Origin: Lucifuga dentata
Taxonomy: Eukaryota > Chordata > Actinopteri > Ophidiiformes > Bythitidae
Direction: 5' to 3'
Assembly (NCBI GenBank): GCA_014773175.1
Contig: VXCM01000303.1
Location: 69,358-133,357, forward strand
Length of the DNA stretch: 64,000 nucleotides
A program made the position numbers and the translations under genes. Positions 37,598 to 50,396 of this stretch are shown piece after piece. Position 1 is the stretch's first letter. Each line of letters starts with the position of its first letter. A model generated the notes under the pieces. That model made no database searches. It was not told where the DNA came from and was given only the letters and a program-made list of their open reading frames with translations.

Positions 37598-40500
37598 GGG
37601 ACCCTGACAGACCACTTTTCCCTCCTTTGTTCTCCAAAGTAAAATCGCCCCCTCATATAACCATTATAACAATTTGCACTGTATTTTGAATGACTCCGTT
37701 GACCACCTTTGCTCATGGCAGCCAGGCTGAAAGACCATTTTTCATGTATGAAACCATAAATTAAACACTTTATTGCTAGAGTAATTATCCCACAATTAAT
37801 GGGCTCCATTCAAAATAAAATGTATAATGTAAACATAATATGAAAGCAAATTGGTCTTAATAATAATAAGAAGAAAATAACAATAAAAATAATAAGAAAA
37901 TAACATATTTATTAGAATTTTCTTCATTAAAGAAGTTCTAGCTTACACCTTTAGAGAGGCAGATCAGCTTTTAAAGGACCATACCGTGGTTTGTGCATGT
38001 TTGAGCCTAATATATTCAATTTTCATACACGTAACTTTACTGACAATCATTTCCCAAAGCATACTATTGGAAGGGTGAATTAAAAAAATTTTCCTGTCTT
38101 CCAGACTGCCATTGGTTTCAGTTCATTCTGGTATGCTATTAAAATCAACTTGTTGATACTTGAAACATTCTTGGGATAGGTAATCCATCATCATGAACAA
38201 GTTTATTCAAGGTTTTTTTTTTTTTAGAAATTACATCATTTTCACGTTTAAGCACAATAAAAAGTGCTGAGTGAATGTATGTTTCCACCAGGGAATAATA
38301 GTCCCAAAAGAAGACCTGCATTCATTGAAAAATTTAAATGACTGTTACTTCGAGCTGCATAGCTATTAGCAGGTGAAACATCGATTTTTAAGGTGTATCA
38401 CTTGAATATTTGATTTTGAAAGATTAAGAGATTTTGCAAAATATCAGGAAAGCTGAAAAACGGTTTTATCCTTTGGGAAATAGTTGCCGGTAATACAACA
38501 TGCATGAAAATTGAATATATTAGGCTCAAACATGCATGATCGCCAATACGTTCCTTTAAGCCTCAAACTCATGTCTGAACAATCTGCACCACCCTTTTAC
38601 TGACTTCACATGAGCTGCTGGAAGATGCAGTGTTTTGGCATGCCTGCAAAATCTGATCTTTATTGGCTGATGAAGCTTCTAATGAGGATTCAGACAAGCT
38701 CCAGGTTTCCTCTTTTCACCATTTGGGGTCAGTTGATTTGTTGGTTTGTTGAGAGTTGTGTGAGGTCTGACCCAAGCATTGCTATGTGAGGAAAATCTGA
38801 CGGGTTTGTACTAGGTTGTGTGTCGTGACTGATCTGTGTTAATTCACATGGAGATGTGGTGCCAAGGGAAAAATGGCTGTGTTTAAGAGGTGGTGCAAAG
38901 TCTAGCAAACTCTTGTATCACTCCGTGTGTGTGTGTGTGTGTGTTCACTGTATGAGAGCTTGACAGCTTTCTTCCTTGTGTGATTGCATGGTAACTGAAC
39001 CTTGTGTGGTGGTCTTAATGCTCTGTTTCTTTGTATCTGTTTACCAATACTTAATCTCTAATATTATGAGTAGTGTGTCTTCATTCATTCATAGTGTGTC
39101 TGTGTGTGTGTGTGTGTGAAAAATAGTTTTATCAGTCCATCTGACATTACACGCACATAGTAGCAATACAGAGTGACCCAAACCATAATTTAAAATCTTG
39201 TGGAACCATGCCTACTGATTCTGGAGCAAAACTCAGAAAACTTTATCGTTTATTCATTTATTTGTTTGTTTGTTTGTTTGTTTGTTTGATTGTGCTGCTT
39301 GTCTATTTGTGGGTTTTTCCATCTCTGCCATTAAATTGTAGATTAGGGTTGGGAGAGGAGGGTGAAAGAGGTCACATGACCATTGCCCTCTAGTGCCCTG
39401 GCCTGTAACCAGAGACACAGGATGAGGGGGAACAAGCCCAAGATTTACTGCAGGCGTAAAGACATATTCCATAAACATTGACATACACACCAGCTGTCTG
39501 GCAACCTCATCAGACTGGGCCCCCTTGGTCACCGGCCTGTGCCGTGTCTGTTCTGAGTCCGGTCCGGGGATCGCATGGCTGCTGCCTCCACCTGCTCTGC
39601 CAATGTGACCTGTCTGTCAACAACGGCAGTGCACAGATACACACTTACTCTTGAGATATGGGTGCACTGAACACTCAGGGGGGTCAAGCTGAAACTCATG
39701 CAAACTCTCAGATGTAGACAGATAGACAGATGTGTATAGTTAGTGATATACTTACACTCGCTTTTTCGCTATTGATTACACACCTGACAGCCTTCACTCT
39801 TGCTTGGACGTATGTTTGCGTGCTCATTTGCTTCATATAAACACACACATATGCACAAGCAGTTAGTGTAGCCAAATTAGATTATGCAGTGCAAGTAAAT
39901 ATGGACACAGAAATACATATACATATTCCCTCATCGCTCCCACGTTATGCGTCCTGGTTTAGCCAAGCACGCAAAGCTGGCTGACTGATGATGAGTTAAT
40001 AGTTAGCTTCAGTAAACATTTTAATTCCTCTGCACTTAGAATATGTTCTCCTTCTACGTCCCATCCAAGTCAGTTACACCATGGCCGGAGTGAAGCTTTT
40101 GTATTTATACTGTAACAAAAGCCCACACTTATTCAGATTGGCAAAGTGGTGTTATTATACTTCATCTATTTAATCTTTCAGATTTAGTTCATTTCAATGT
40201 AAAATGATTTTCAAATCTTTTTTCTGGACCCTTACAGGACGAAATGAGTTGATTGCACGGTACATCAAACTTCGCACAGGGAAGACGCGGACAAGGAAGC
40301 AGGTGAGCGCTCTGCAAATGTTGCCTGTTGCAGCCCCTATTTTTGAACCCTTCCAGAAAGTCTTCTCTTGCTGAGTGATCCCCCAACACCCTGCGTACGC
40401 CTTACCCTCTCCTGCTCTCTATTACTCCTGTTTGAGCTAGAGATGACGACTGATTTAAGGCCATGGCCCAATGCACAGATGCTATAGGATCATGTGTCGG

Positions 40501-43500
40501 TGTTGTTTCTTCACCACCTCATGGATCTGGTGCTTGTTAGAAGGGGAGAGAAGCTGGATAATATGGTGATCTGGATGGAAGAATGAAGCAGGATGGGTGA
40601 GGGATTTGGAACCCTATCCTCACTGGTAGCTGATATGGAAAGGCTGATGTATGGGCAGTCATGGATGTGTAGAGAAAGAGTCCTTGCTAAGTCATCTGGC
40701 AGGGTGAGAGGGAATGAAAAGAGAGAAGTGGAGATGAGAGAAGTGCAGACAAGGGGAGAGACAGTGGGTTATCAGTGATGGAGAGCTGGGGCAGGTTGGA
40801 GGGATAGACGGACACCTGCTGATTCAACATCAGTAAATTAATTGATAGCTGTGTTGTAGTGCAGCTCATAAAAAAATTAAATACATTGTTCCTATAGAAA
40901 TGGCGAACATAACCAACCAACAGTGATGTAGCAATAGGTGTCATTTGTAAAGCATTATAAAATCATATCGGTATCAGCAGATATTTGTCTAAATAATCCA
41001 ATTTTTCCCATTAATGCTGTTCTAAGCACATTTTTAATGCAAAAGAATTCATATATGAACACTGATAATTTTGCTGTACTCAGTAAAATTCTTGGAATTC
41101 TTCTAATTTAATTTTGATATTTCCTATGAAGTGTATGAAGTGGAAAATTTGGCTTAGTTGGTGGCATAAGGTCAAAAACCGAGTCACCCTAGCAACATTC
41201 ACCATTTGGGGATCATGAATACCACAGGAAATTTAATGGAAATTTCAGCCATTAGAATTGGAGATGAACAAAAAAAATGTTGATCAGAATTTTGACCTTA
41301 TATTGTCACTAGAAAAAGAGTCTGGGAATCACAATAATCATTAGGAATCATTCTCTGGGAATCTTGAATGTTCACACCAAATTTAATTCCAGTTTCATAT
41401 CTTGCTCTAGAGGAATGTGCTGGGCTAGGCAAAATTATCACTTTTGGTTATTAGTAGAAAACTAGTCCAAGGTGCATTTTTCTGAGACATTTATGAGAAA
41501 TGCAATGCAATGCAATGTGTATTGTCTGTGTCCTTTAGGTGTCTAGTCATATCCAGGTTCTAGCACGGCGGAAAGCCAGGGAGATCCAGGTGAAGCTGAA
41601 GGTACGATACGTGAGTCATCCTCTATCTCTCTTTCCTGCATTTACACACACTGAATGATGTCTTGAATTACTTTGGAAGATTTATCAAATGTGGCCTCTG
41701 TAGGGTGTACTTGGGGTTTCACTATGCATGCTACAAAAGAAAGTCTTATTGAATCAACTGTCTTTAATAATTTTGCTTTTTTATTTGTTTTGAGACTAAG
41801 ACATACAAATTTTTAGGTAATAATCACACTGTAGCTTGCTTTCAGCTTTTATTAGACATGCAGCCCTAAAAATATTCCCTCTCATAGTGACATTTCATCT
41901 TTTCATCTCTTTCATCTTTTATCAAAATTCCATCAACACAAAGGCATGAAAGATCGGCTGTTTTAATTACACCCCCTAATTGAGGCTATCTTTATATAGA
42001 GCACTGACACATTTCAATGAAATGCAAACATATTTCAGCAGGCCTGAACTTACAATTATGAATATATGAATCAAACACAGCAGGAAACAAAATCTCTATT
42101 ATTCCGCCCATGTGTTACATTTGATAAGTACCTCAGTTAAAGTTTTTATGTGCTGTAGGGGGAGATCTCACACATCTCTGTCCCCCCAGTACTTTCTCAG
42201 TTTACATTTCTCATCCACATACACACACTCACACAGTCACAGCAGGCAACAGGACTCTCCCTCACCTTGGATGGCAGCCATGAGGGTTCAGTTGGCAGGA
42301 CCCTGCATCGGTCACAGGGTTGGCCTCACTGACAGACCTTTTTAAATACATCTTTGGTGTAACTGAGATCCCAACCACATGTATACCNCCCCACCCCCCC
42401 ATATTTCAGCTATGCCCTTGTGTTAGCCAGTTCTGGGAAGAAGAATGTACTGTGTGGCCTTGCCCATTAGGGCTGGGTGGCAAGTGCTTGTAGTCCTCAG
42501 TGATTTGGAAACTGCTGAAGGAGTGGATTCAAAGACAAGAGGTGTATCACCTTACTGTATAGCATAGGATAGCACATTTTCTTGCTTTACACTTTGTATT
42601 TTCTTTCCATGCTATGGCATCATCTATAGCTTTGACATCATCAGCTTTGGGTAATTTTTGTACCATTAGCGTATTAACTAGCAACCTGTTGCCTGTCTTG
42701 TCTTCCAGTATGACCTCTAACAGAATCTAGTTGTCATCACTGGCTTGCCCCTGCCAAAGCAATAAACTTAACTCTTGACCCAAAGGCCCTTGACTATAAT
42801 ATTGCCTTCTCTCCAGCCCTCTGTCAGGCAGGGATACATCGATGATGCAAGCTGGCCTCAGCCCTTCATTTCCCCTTTTAGGGCTCTACTTGTGTTACTG
42901 GTGAAGTGGGGTGCTGACTTAAATGGAGCCTGATGGACATTTACCCTTTGCGTAACTGTCTATGCTTGTCTGTCTCTCTCTGTCTTTATCTTGCTCTGTC
43001 TGTAGGACCAGGTTGCTAAAGACAAGGCCCTCCAGAGTATGGCCACCATGTCCTCAGCCCAGATCATCTCACCCACAGCCTTTCAGAACAAGATGGCTCT
43101 GCAAGGCATGTCCAGGCCAGCTTACCCCACTACCGGTGGGGTGAGTCACTGATCAATGTCATCTTCATACTCATATTAACCTCAAAGACTTAACAGGGGC
43201 TCAATTTAAAAAAAAAAAGAAAAAAAAAACCTTCTAACTTAAACCTCATTCTATAGGTTTTCTGCCAATTAGCAGAACCTGTCAGCCCTCTATATACTGT
43301 CTGTATCTAACATATCCCTGATTATCAATGCAATTTGTTGTATATTGCATATATTATCATGCTTTTGAAGATTGCTCCCCTGACTGTATCAGAAAATTTC
43401 ACTGATTGCCTGAAGTCTGGCCACATATGATTTGATCTCTTTGGAGCTTTTGTTATTAGGCTATATTATAGCTAATGTCTTTTGTTTACACAGTTTTACC

Positions 43501-45554
43501 GATTCCTTCGATGTCTCAAAAAATTCTGCATGTTATTTTTAATGAATAACATCAGCTCAGCCATCCTTTTTTTGGAAATGCAGAGCAAACACCATTAGCA
43601 TGTTGGATATACTGTAATATTAGGACAACGCCGTGTATGATAGAGTTTGTTGTCCTTTGTTTTTCCCAGTTTTGGCACGGGGCACTTCCAGGTCAGCCAG
43701 GAGGGCATGAAGAGTAAGTAGACATTTTCTCAGCTTTCTCTCATGTGGTGCTATCCTTCAGTCATTTTTTTCATGTTATCTGATTAATTTGGAAGTGCTG
43801 TAATCATCTTATGAAGCTTCAGTCAGCAAGTGGATAAGTACAATTATAAAGAAAACTCTTCAGCTGTCTGACATACAGCAGACCACTTTTTTTTGATGTA
43901 ATACTCTCCCTCCTGTAGCTAGAGAGGTCAGGCCGTCAAATTAGTACGTGAGTTGGGGTCACATGGGTGAGATGGTGTGTAACGTTCCTCTCCTCCTCTT
44001 CTCTGTCTTGTCTATCCAGCATTAAACCCTTCTCCCAGCAGAGTTACGCCATGCAAGCGTCCGGTCCAGGCCCCATAACAGGTGGGTTTTTTTTCTCTCC
44101 CTGGTGTGTTGACATGTGCTGTCATGTCGACCAAGTGATGAGACAACCCAGTTTATGATGTGAAGACTTTGCACAAAGCTCAGAGAAACAGTTGAAATCT
44201 CACTGCTTTCCCTCCCCGCCACACACAAACACTCTTTTACATTCACACACACACACAAACACACTGCCCTCTCACCTCCAGGTTATGAAAGCACAGCGGG
44301 AATGGCCATGTCGCCCGGTGCCCCCCCTTGGCAGGGTAGAAGTATTGCCAGCTCCAAGCTCCGAATGCTGGAGTTCTCCGCCTTCCTAGAGCAATCTCAG
44401 GACCCAGAGACTGTAAGTAGACCTGAATGAGGGAATCTGTTCCTAAACCAGAAATCCACACAACTGCTTATATCTCTGCAAAAAAGACTGCACAGTATGA
44501 GGCTTTCATGCTTGTCTGCGAAGATTACTATTTTGAGGGGTATTACAACACTATTTCCTCATTTACATGCTATTCATAAAACATACCATCATGCAAAAAT
44601 TAACACTTGTTTCAATCTGACAGCAAATTTCATGTGTACTACACCCCCATCCCCCATGTGCTGGAGTGTCAAGATGTCCTTTTTTAATCATTCAACCATT
44701 TTTGACACTCTAAAGACATTCTTGTTATTTCTGATACAAACTTGTCAGTCTGCTATATTTTCCTCAAGATGTTTTTTTCTTGTTTTTGCACTTGCAGCAT
44801 TCCTGCCAAACAATTTGAATTATTCTTCTGTATTTTTCTACTAAAACACTGAGCTTTAATGCAGAGAATTTCATATTCTTTTGATGATTTGACATGTCTA
44901 TTTTGCTTTGACACCAGAGGAAGCAGTATGAAGTGTGGGTCTTAAATACTGTATGTAGCAGCTCATTAACATGTTGATTTTCATTGTCCTCTCTGGGATT
45001 TTCCAGCAATGTCAGTGCACTAATTATGCAACAGAAGCTTAATGAATGAGCTTCAGTTATTGTGGCACTAATTTAGCTCTGGAGTTAGCATGCATTTTTG
45101 TGAATTACATGGTGTCATGCAACAGTGTATTTTAAAATCCGAAAATGACAGTGGGTTGTTTAAAGTAGAGGTTTTAAGAGATGAAAAATGTGGTAGTTGG
45201 TCTGAGTAGTGATGAGCAGAAAATAGCAGCACTAACAGACAATGCAAATTAAACGATCGAAAATCTAAGAACAACAATGTCACAAATTTCGTGAAAAGTA
45301 GGATAATGAGGTTTATCACTAACTTTTGGTGTCATAATGCTACTGACTTGGAGAGACCACAGGACATTTTAACAAATACAGAACAGTACATCTCATGATC
45401 ATGAATGGTGAAAGCAGGAAAAAAGGGGGAAGTGAGGTGATACTATCATAGATATGAAGCATCAGGATAGGAAGCCCAGTGTGATGGAAGTCCTGTATCC
45501 TGTACCAAGCAGTACACTTAGTAGTATTGGTGACTCAGCAAAGTAAAAATTAAC

Positions 45555-45585
<31 letters not shown>

Positions 45586-46262
45586 CCTCTCTCTCTTTCT
45601 CTCTCTCTGTAGTTCAACAAACATCTGTTTGTGCACATCGGCCAGTCGAACCCCACCTACGGCGACCCCTATCTGGAGTCAGTGGACATCAGGCAGATCT
45701 ATGATAAGTTCCCGGAGAAGAAAGGAGGCTTGAAGGAGCTATTTGAGAAAGGACCACACAACGCTTTCTTTCTTGTCAAGTTCTGGGTACATTTTTTTTT
45801 CCTTTTTAAAGATGAAGTTCAATTCAATTCAATTCAACAATGAGTTTCATTACTTCTACCTTGACTAATTCTCATTTAAACTCTGCTCAACTTAATTAAA
45901 TTCTTTTCCACTCATAAATCACTAACACCAATTAAAAGCCAATTCATTTAAGATCAGAGCTTAGTTCAAAGCTAATACTTTGTGTGGTATGATTCACACA
46001 ACATCAGAGGATATAATCCTCTTAAAGTCATAAAGGTGAAGTCAGAGTACAGTGAATACTCTTGTTAATGTTTTGTAGCACCTGTTGGCTGTTAATGGTT
46101 AACTGTGTTGGGATAGCTTAAGCGTTGGAGTTAAAGGAACTTAGGGGCGATTTAGAGCTGGAGTGAATGGAAAGTCATTGCTCCAAAAGCCTGACTGTGG
46201 GGTTTATATGTTGGCAAAGACGACATTGATGTGTAGCATGTATTTGTGTATGTCTGTGATGG

Positions 46263-46314
<52 letters not shown>

Positions 46315-49093
46315 ACTCTTGGGAGAGTGGCAGGCCTGATCTTTCACTGGAGAAATGTGAGCCCAGGCACCTGTCCCTGTGCTATTAGACTGAGTATGGG
46401 CCACATGCCNCTTATTTATAGATAAGACACCCCCTCGCCCCCCCTCTCCCAACACAAACACACACACATAAACACACAATACACTCCAATGAGTAAAGGA
46501 GGATGACATATTCTATTTAGGATGCAGACTAGGGAATGCAGACAGATGGAGGACACAGTGTGTGATTTTATTGAAAAGAGGGGAAACATAAAAGTTTAGA
46601 AAATTAAAATATATGGGCCCCAAAAAGACACAAGGAGACAGAGNTATAATGGTGGTGAGATACACATGGTGTAACTGGATGCCTCCACTGTCCATCTAAT
46701 TCCATCTGGCCACCTTGCTTTACCTCAGGACAAGACCTTTGGTATTTGCATCATGCACCACTTGCGCAAACTTACATCATCAGACTTCACAAACCCATCC
46801 TTCCTCTGGTGACCTTCCTCAACACATAACTCCACTTTTAATCAAAGTGAAAAGTAAAAAAGCAATTACATTTTATTAAAATATCTTTTGCTTCTCTTAA
46901 AAATAATATGCTACCAGCAGATTTTTATTTTATTTTATTTTTTTGAAGTAAGGCAGAGACCAAACATAATTGGAGTGAATTACCAAGTGATTTCTGGAAA
47001 ATGCTGTATAAAGGGACCAGATTGATGAAAACTTATCACCTAAGGGAAAAGAAGACAATTACCAAAATAGAATGTCACATTTTGAAACTTCTGCAGTTTC
47101 ACATGGAGCGTGGTAGGAATATGTTGAAGTATACTTAACACCCACTATGATTTCAGGTATTACTGAATGGCTGGTTGACTTGTTGGAGAACTCTTTCTGT
47201 GATCGTAGAACTGTGGTTATGCTTTGTAATCATTCTGTTTCCAATGGATTTTACTAACAGGGCTTTATATCAGAGGGAGATGGAGTCTGATAACTACTCT
47301 CCCTGCTGTGACACTGAACACAGAAGTTAAAACTAGTCATGCTGGTGTAACAGTTTCCACCCAGACAGGCAGCTAACAGCTAGTACCACACTGCATGACA
47401 CAAACCCGATTGACTGTAAACTATTGTAAAATAGCTTAGAATAACAGAGCCATCATAATCTCACAGTTTATAGCAGCTAAGAATAAGGCATGCGAAGGTC
47501 AAGTTTAAGACAGGTGCTTGGCCCCAGTTTGTTAAAAATGTTGATTTGAGTCCACTGGTGGTCCACTTTAACTGCTGTGGTTCAGTTCTCCAATAACTGT
47601 GAATGTCACATTCAAAGTGCCCTCTTGCAATCTCGTGCCAGCAGGTGGCCTTGTATGTGTGGCATTAGCCTTCTCACATGTTTGACGGCCACACCACATA
47701 ATTTATTGTGGAGGGATAAAAGACATTTGTGAGTGACAGCCTATTGGAAGCAGTCATCTCCAGTGCGTTGGAAGAAACAGCTGGTCTGAACCATGGCATT
47801 TGATGCAGGGGTGAGGGGAAGGTGGAGAATAGCAGCGCAGTCGTATATCATAAAGAAAAAGAGAGCAACACAGCAGTAAAGAGCAAGAGAAACAGGAACA
47901 CAAAGTCGGAACAAGAGATGTGGCGGCAGGAGGAGCAGGGATGGCATGTACCTAACATGTCACCCCTGCTCCTGTTCCANAGAGATGTGGCGGCAGGAGG
48001 AGCAGGGATGGCATGTACCTAACATGTCACCCCTGCTCCTGTTCCATCAGTGAAGCATTACTTCATTCATGCCAGAGCTCCGTGGACCTACCAGCTGTGG
48101 CATATGCAACTCCTGCTTGAGGAAAACAAACTCATAACACTGTTCCCCCTCCATTTGTTTATTTTATCATATCTTATCCCAAGGGAGTCTTCCAATTCTC
48201 AAGGCATCCATGACAAAACACTGATGTGCTACAAAGCAGCTGAGCATTTCAACACCCATGCTGGAGAAAGGCAGTGAAGATGCTCCCGGCCATGAAAATA
48301 AGGAAAATGAAATCCTCAACACATCTGAAAACATAACCTTATTTAAACTATTGTAAAAAAAAAAAAAAGGGGGAAAAGCCTATTTGTTCGCAGTTATACC
48401 ACCATGTAGCAGGTCATGACTCGGGGGTGTCCTTAGATGCAGGTTGGCATGGTGATGGTGACAGGCAGCTGGACCACCTCCAAAGCTATGGCATTCTAGA
48501 TTGAATTTTCAGCAGATCCCCCTTTTGGCCACTGGCTGCTCTGCCCCACTCTCCATCTTTCACCCCCNCCCCCCCCCCGTTGCCCGTGGCCCTGTCCTAA
48601 CGGATTGTCTTACGCCTTTGAAGTGCCGAGGGAATCCGATTTGAGCTGGCTCTGCTAAATTGTTACACAGCCAGCCTGCCCACCATGATCTAATCAGCCA
48701 ATTGCATGCTGCTGATTGTAATTGGATGAATTCCCTCGCAGGCTGTTAGGGAAGCAGGGAATGGTGGTACGGGGAGGGTCACTAGGCCTGAGGGATGAAG
48801 ACAAATAGAGGAATTATATGAGCAAGGGATGAAGATGAACGTGGTGATGAAGACATGAGGGGAGGCTGAGCGGTGTCTCAATGGCCCATTAGCAGACAAG
48901 AGCCCGACAGGGGAAAAGGTAAAGCAGCTCAGCTGTCTGATAAAGGAGATGGCACCTCAGTCTCACCAAAATCAGATTACACCAGCCTCGATTCAAAGCA
49001 GAACTAGTGGGAGAATCAGAGATACGTGAATCTGCATCCACCTGATGAATTTTGAGTCCTGACTAGGATCGCAGTGTTCTTCTGTTGTGACAA

Positions 49094-49146
<53 letters not shown>

Positions 49147-50338
49147 CATCTTGGGAATCCTGAGGCTGGGTTGACAGTATTATATTAGGTCAACAAGGAT
49201 GACCATTGGATGCCTTTTGGCTTTACAGAGAATCAATTTCAAGCTTTGTTTAGCCATGACACTCTTAGTAATATGTCTTTGTCAAGCTGATGCATGTTCT
49301 TTGAGATACATGTATCTGTACAGACAAGAAACCAACATGGGGAATCCGATTGGAGCTACTATTGGAATTATGTTATAGATTATGGAAATGTCATTGTATA
49401 TCATCAAAAGCATTGATGTGGAGCAGTGTAGTAAGTCCTCATGAGAATGTCAAATAAGTTAGGACACCAAAAATGTCCTTTGAACTACTGCTCAACCACT
49501 GCCAACCAACAAGCTCACCATGATGGTGTTGGTAGTAGGTAGATGAACCTGACTCATCGCTTGTCTCTGTTCCCACTAGGCGGACCTCAGTATAAATCTG
49601 CAGGATGACAGCAGCTTCTTCTATGGAGTTTCCAGTCAGTATGAGAGCTCTGAAAACATGATTATCACCTCATCCACGAAGGTCTGCTCTTTTGGCAAGC
49701 AGGTGGTGGAGAAAGTAGAGGTGAGACTAGGGTACTAGGGATTATCAGATATTATTTTTATTTGTAGCATGTTTGCATACCCTTTTTTTAATTTAAGAAT
49801 TATCATGTATTCTGGTACTCATGTACTTAACCTGCATTTATCTTGAAGTATTTCTGCAAATCAGGTTTCCTTGCCTGTTGTATTGTGACACAACAACCTT
49901 TCTGACTTTTTCCTTCATCGTGTTTGACGCTGAAAAACGAAAATCTTATACTTTTCCAAGCAATTTTTCCAAGTCAGATTATAGTAGCAATTCAGTGGAT
50001 TTAAGTTGCAGCAATACAATTTGTTAGGCAGTTGTACTGTATGTAGTATTAAACAATAGATTGGAAACTGTATGTGATCACAATTTTAGAAGTTTCCATC
50101 ATTGATTTGGACATACTTCTCAACAATATGAGGTCACAACAATGTCAAACCCCCTGTTAACATCCTGAATAACCTCTCATGGTAGAGATGGATTCCAGTC
50201 AGATCCCAGTGATGTGTGGTCAGCACAGTGGTGTGATTCACAGATCTCCTCAGCATGACTCACTGTTATGCTTCCCGTTAAAGCTAGACACAACAGTAGC
50301 CCTGCCCCCATGCAGTGCTGATGGATTGTACAATATAA

Positions 50339-50396
<58 letters not shown>

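Larger units (their letters stand above)
26674..40237. other. TEAD4: Large TEAD4 intron splitting the TEA domain
   Basis: This 13.6 kb intron interrupts a glycine codon of the TEA domain. I found no convincing gene inside. Contents: (ACT)n at 27150-27212, a hAT-like end at 27813-27846, CA/TG arrays (28640-28745, 28899-28921, 30038-30080, 37406-37430, 37551-37595), two families of TTAA-flanked inverted-repeat elements, several hairpins, (GA)n at 35311-35341, a T-run with n near 35964-35996, (TTTG)n near 39260-39288, and GC-rich, possibly conserved DNA near 30880-31270. Open frames, including a 167-codon one on the - strand at 32229-32732, match no family I know. Confidence 0.7.
45787..49579. 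other. TEAD4: TEAD4 intron between the exons at 45613 and 49580
   Basis: 3.8 kb without a recognised exon. It holds (GA)n at 46267-46312, single n positions at 46410, 46644, 47980 and 48568, a CTCF-like core at 47638-47649, a 66-bp exact duplication around the n at 47980, a mixed-composition block near 48590-48760 that could be conserved non-coding DNA, and (AC)n at 49095-49143. Confidence 0.6.
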
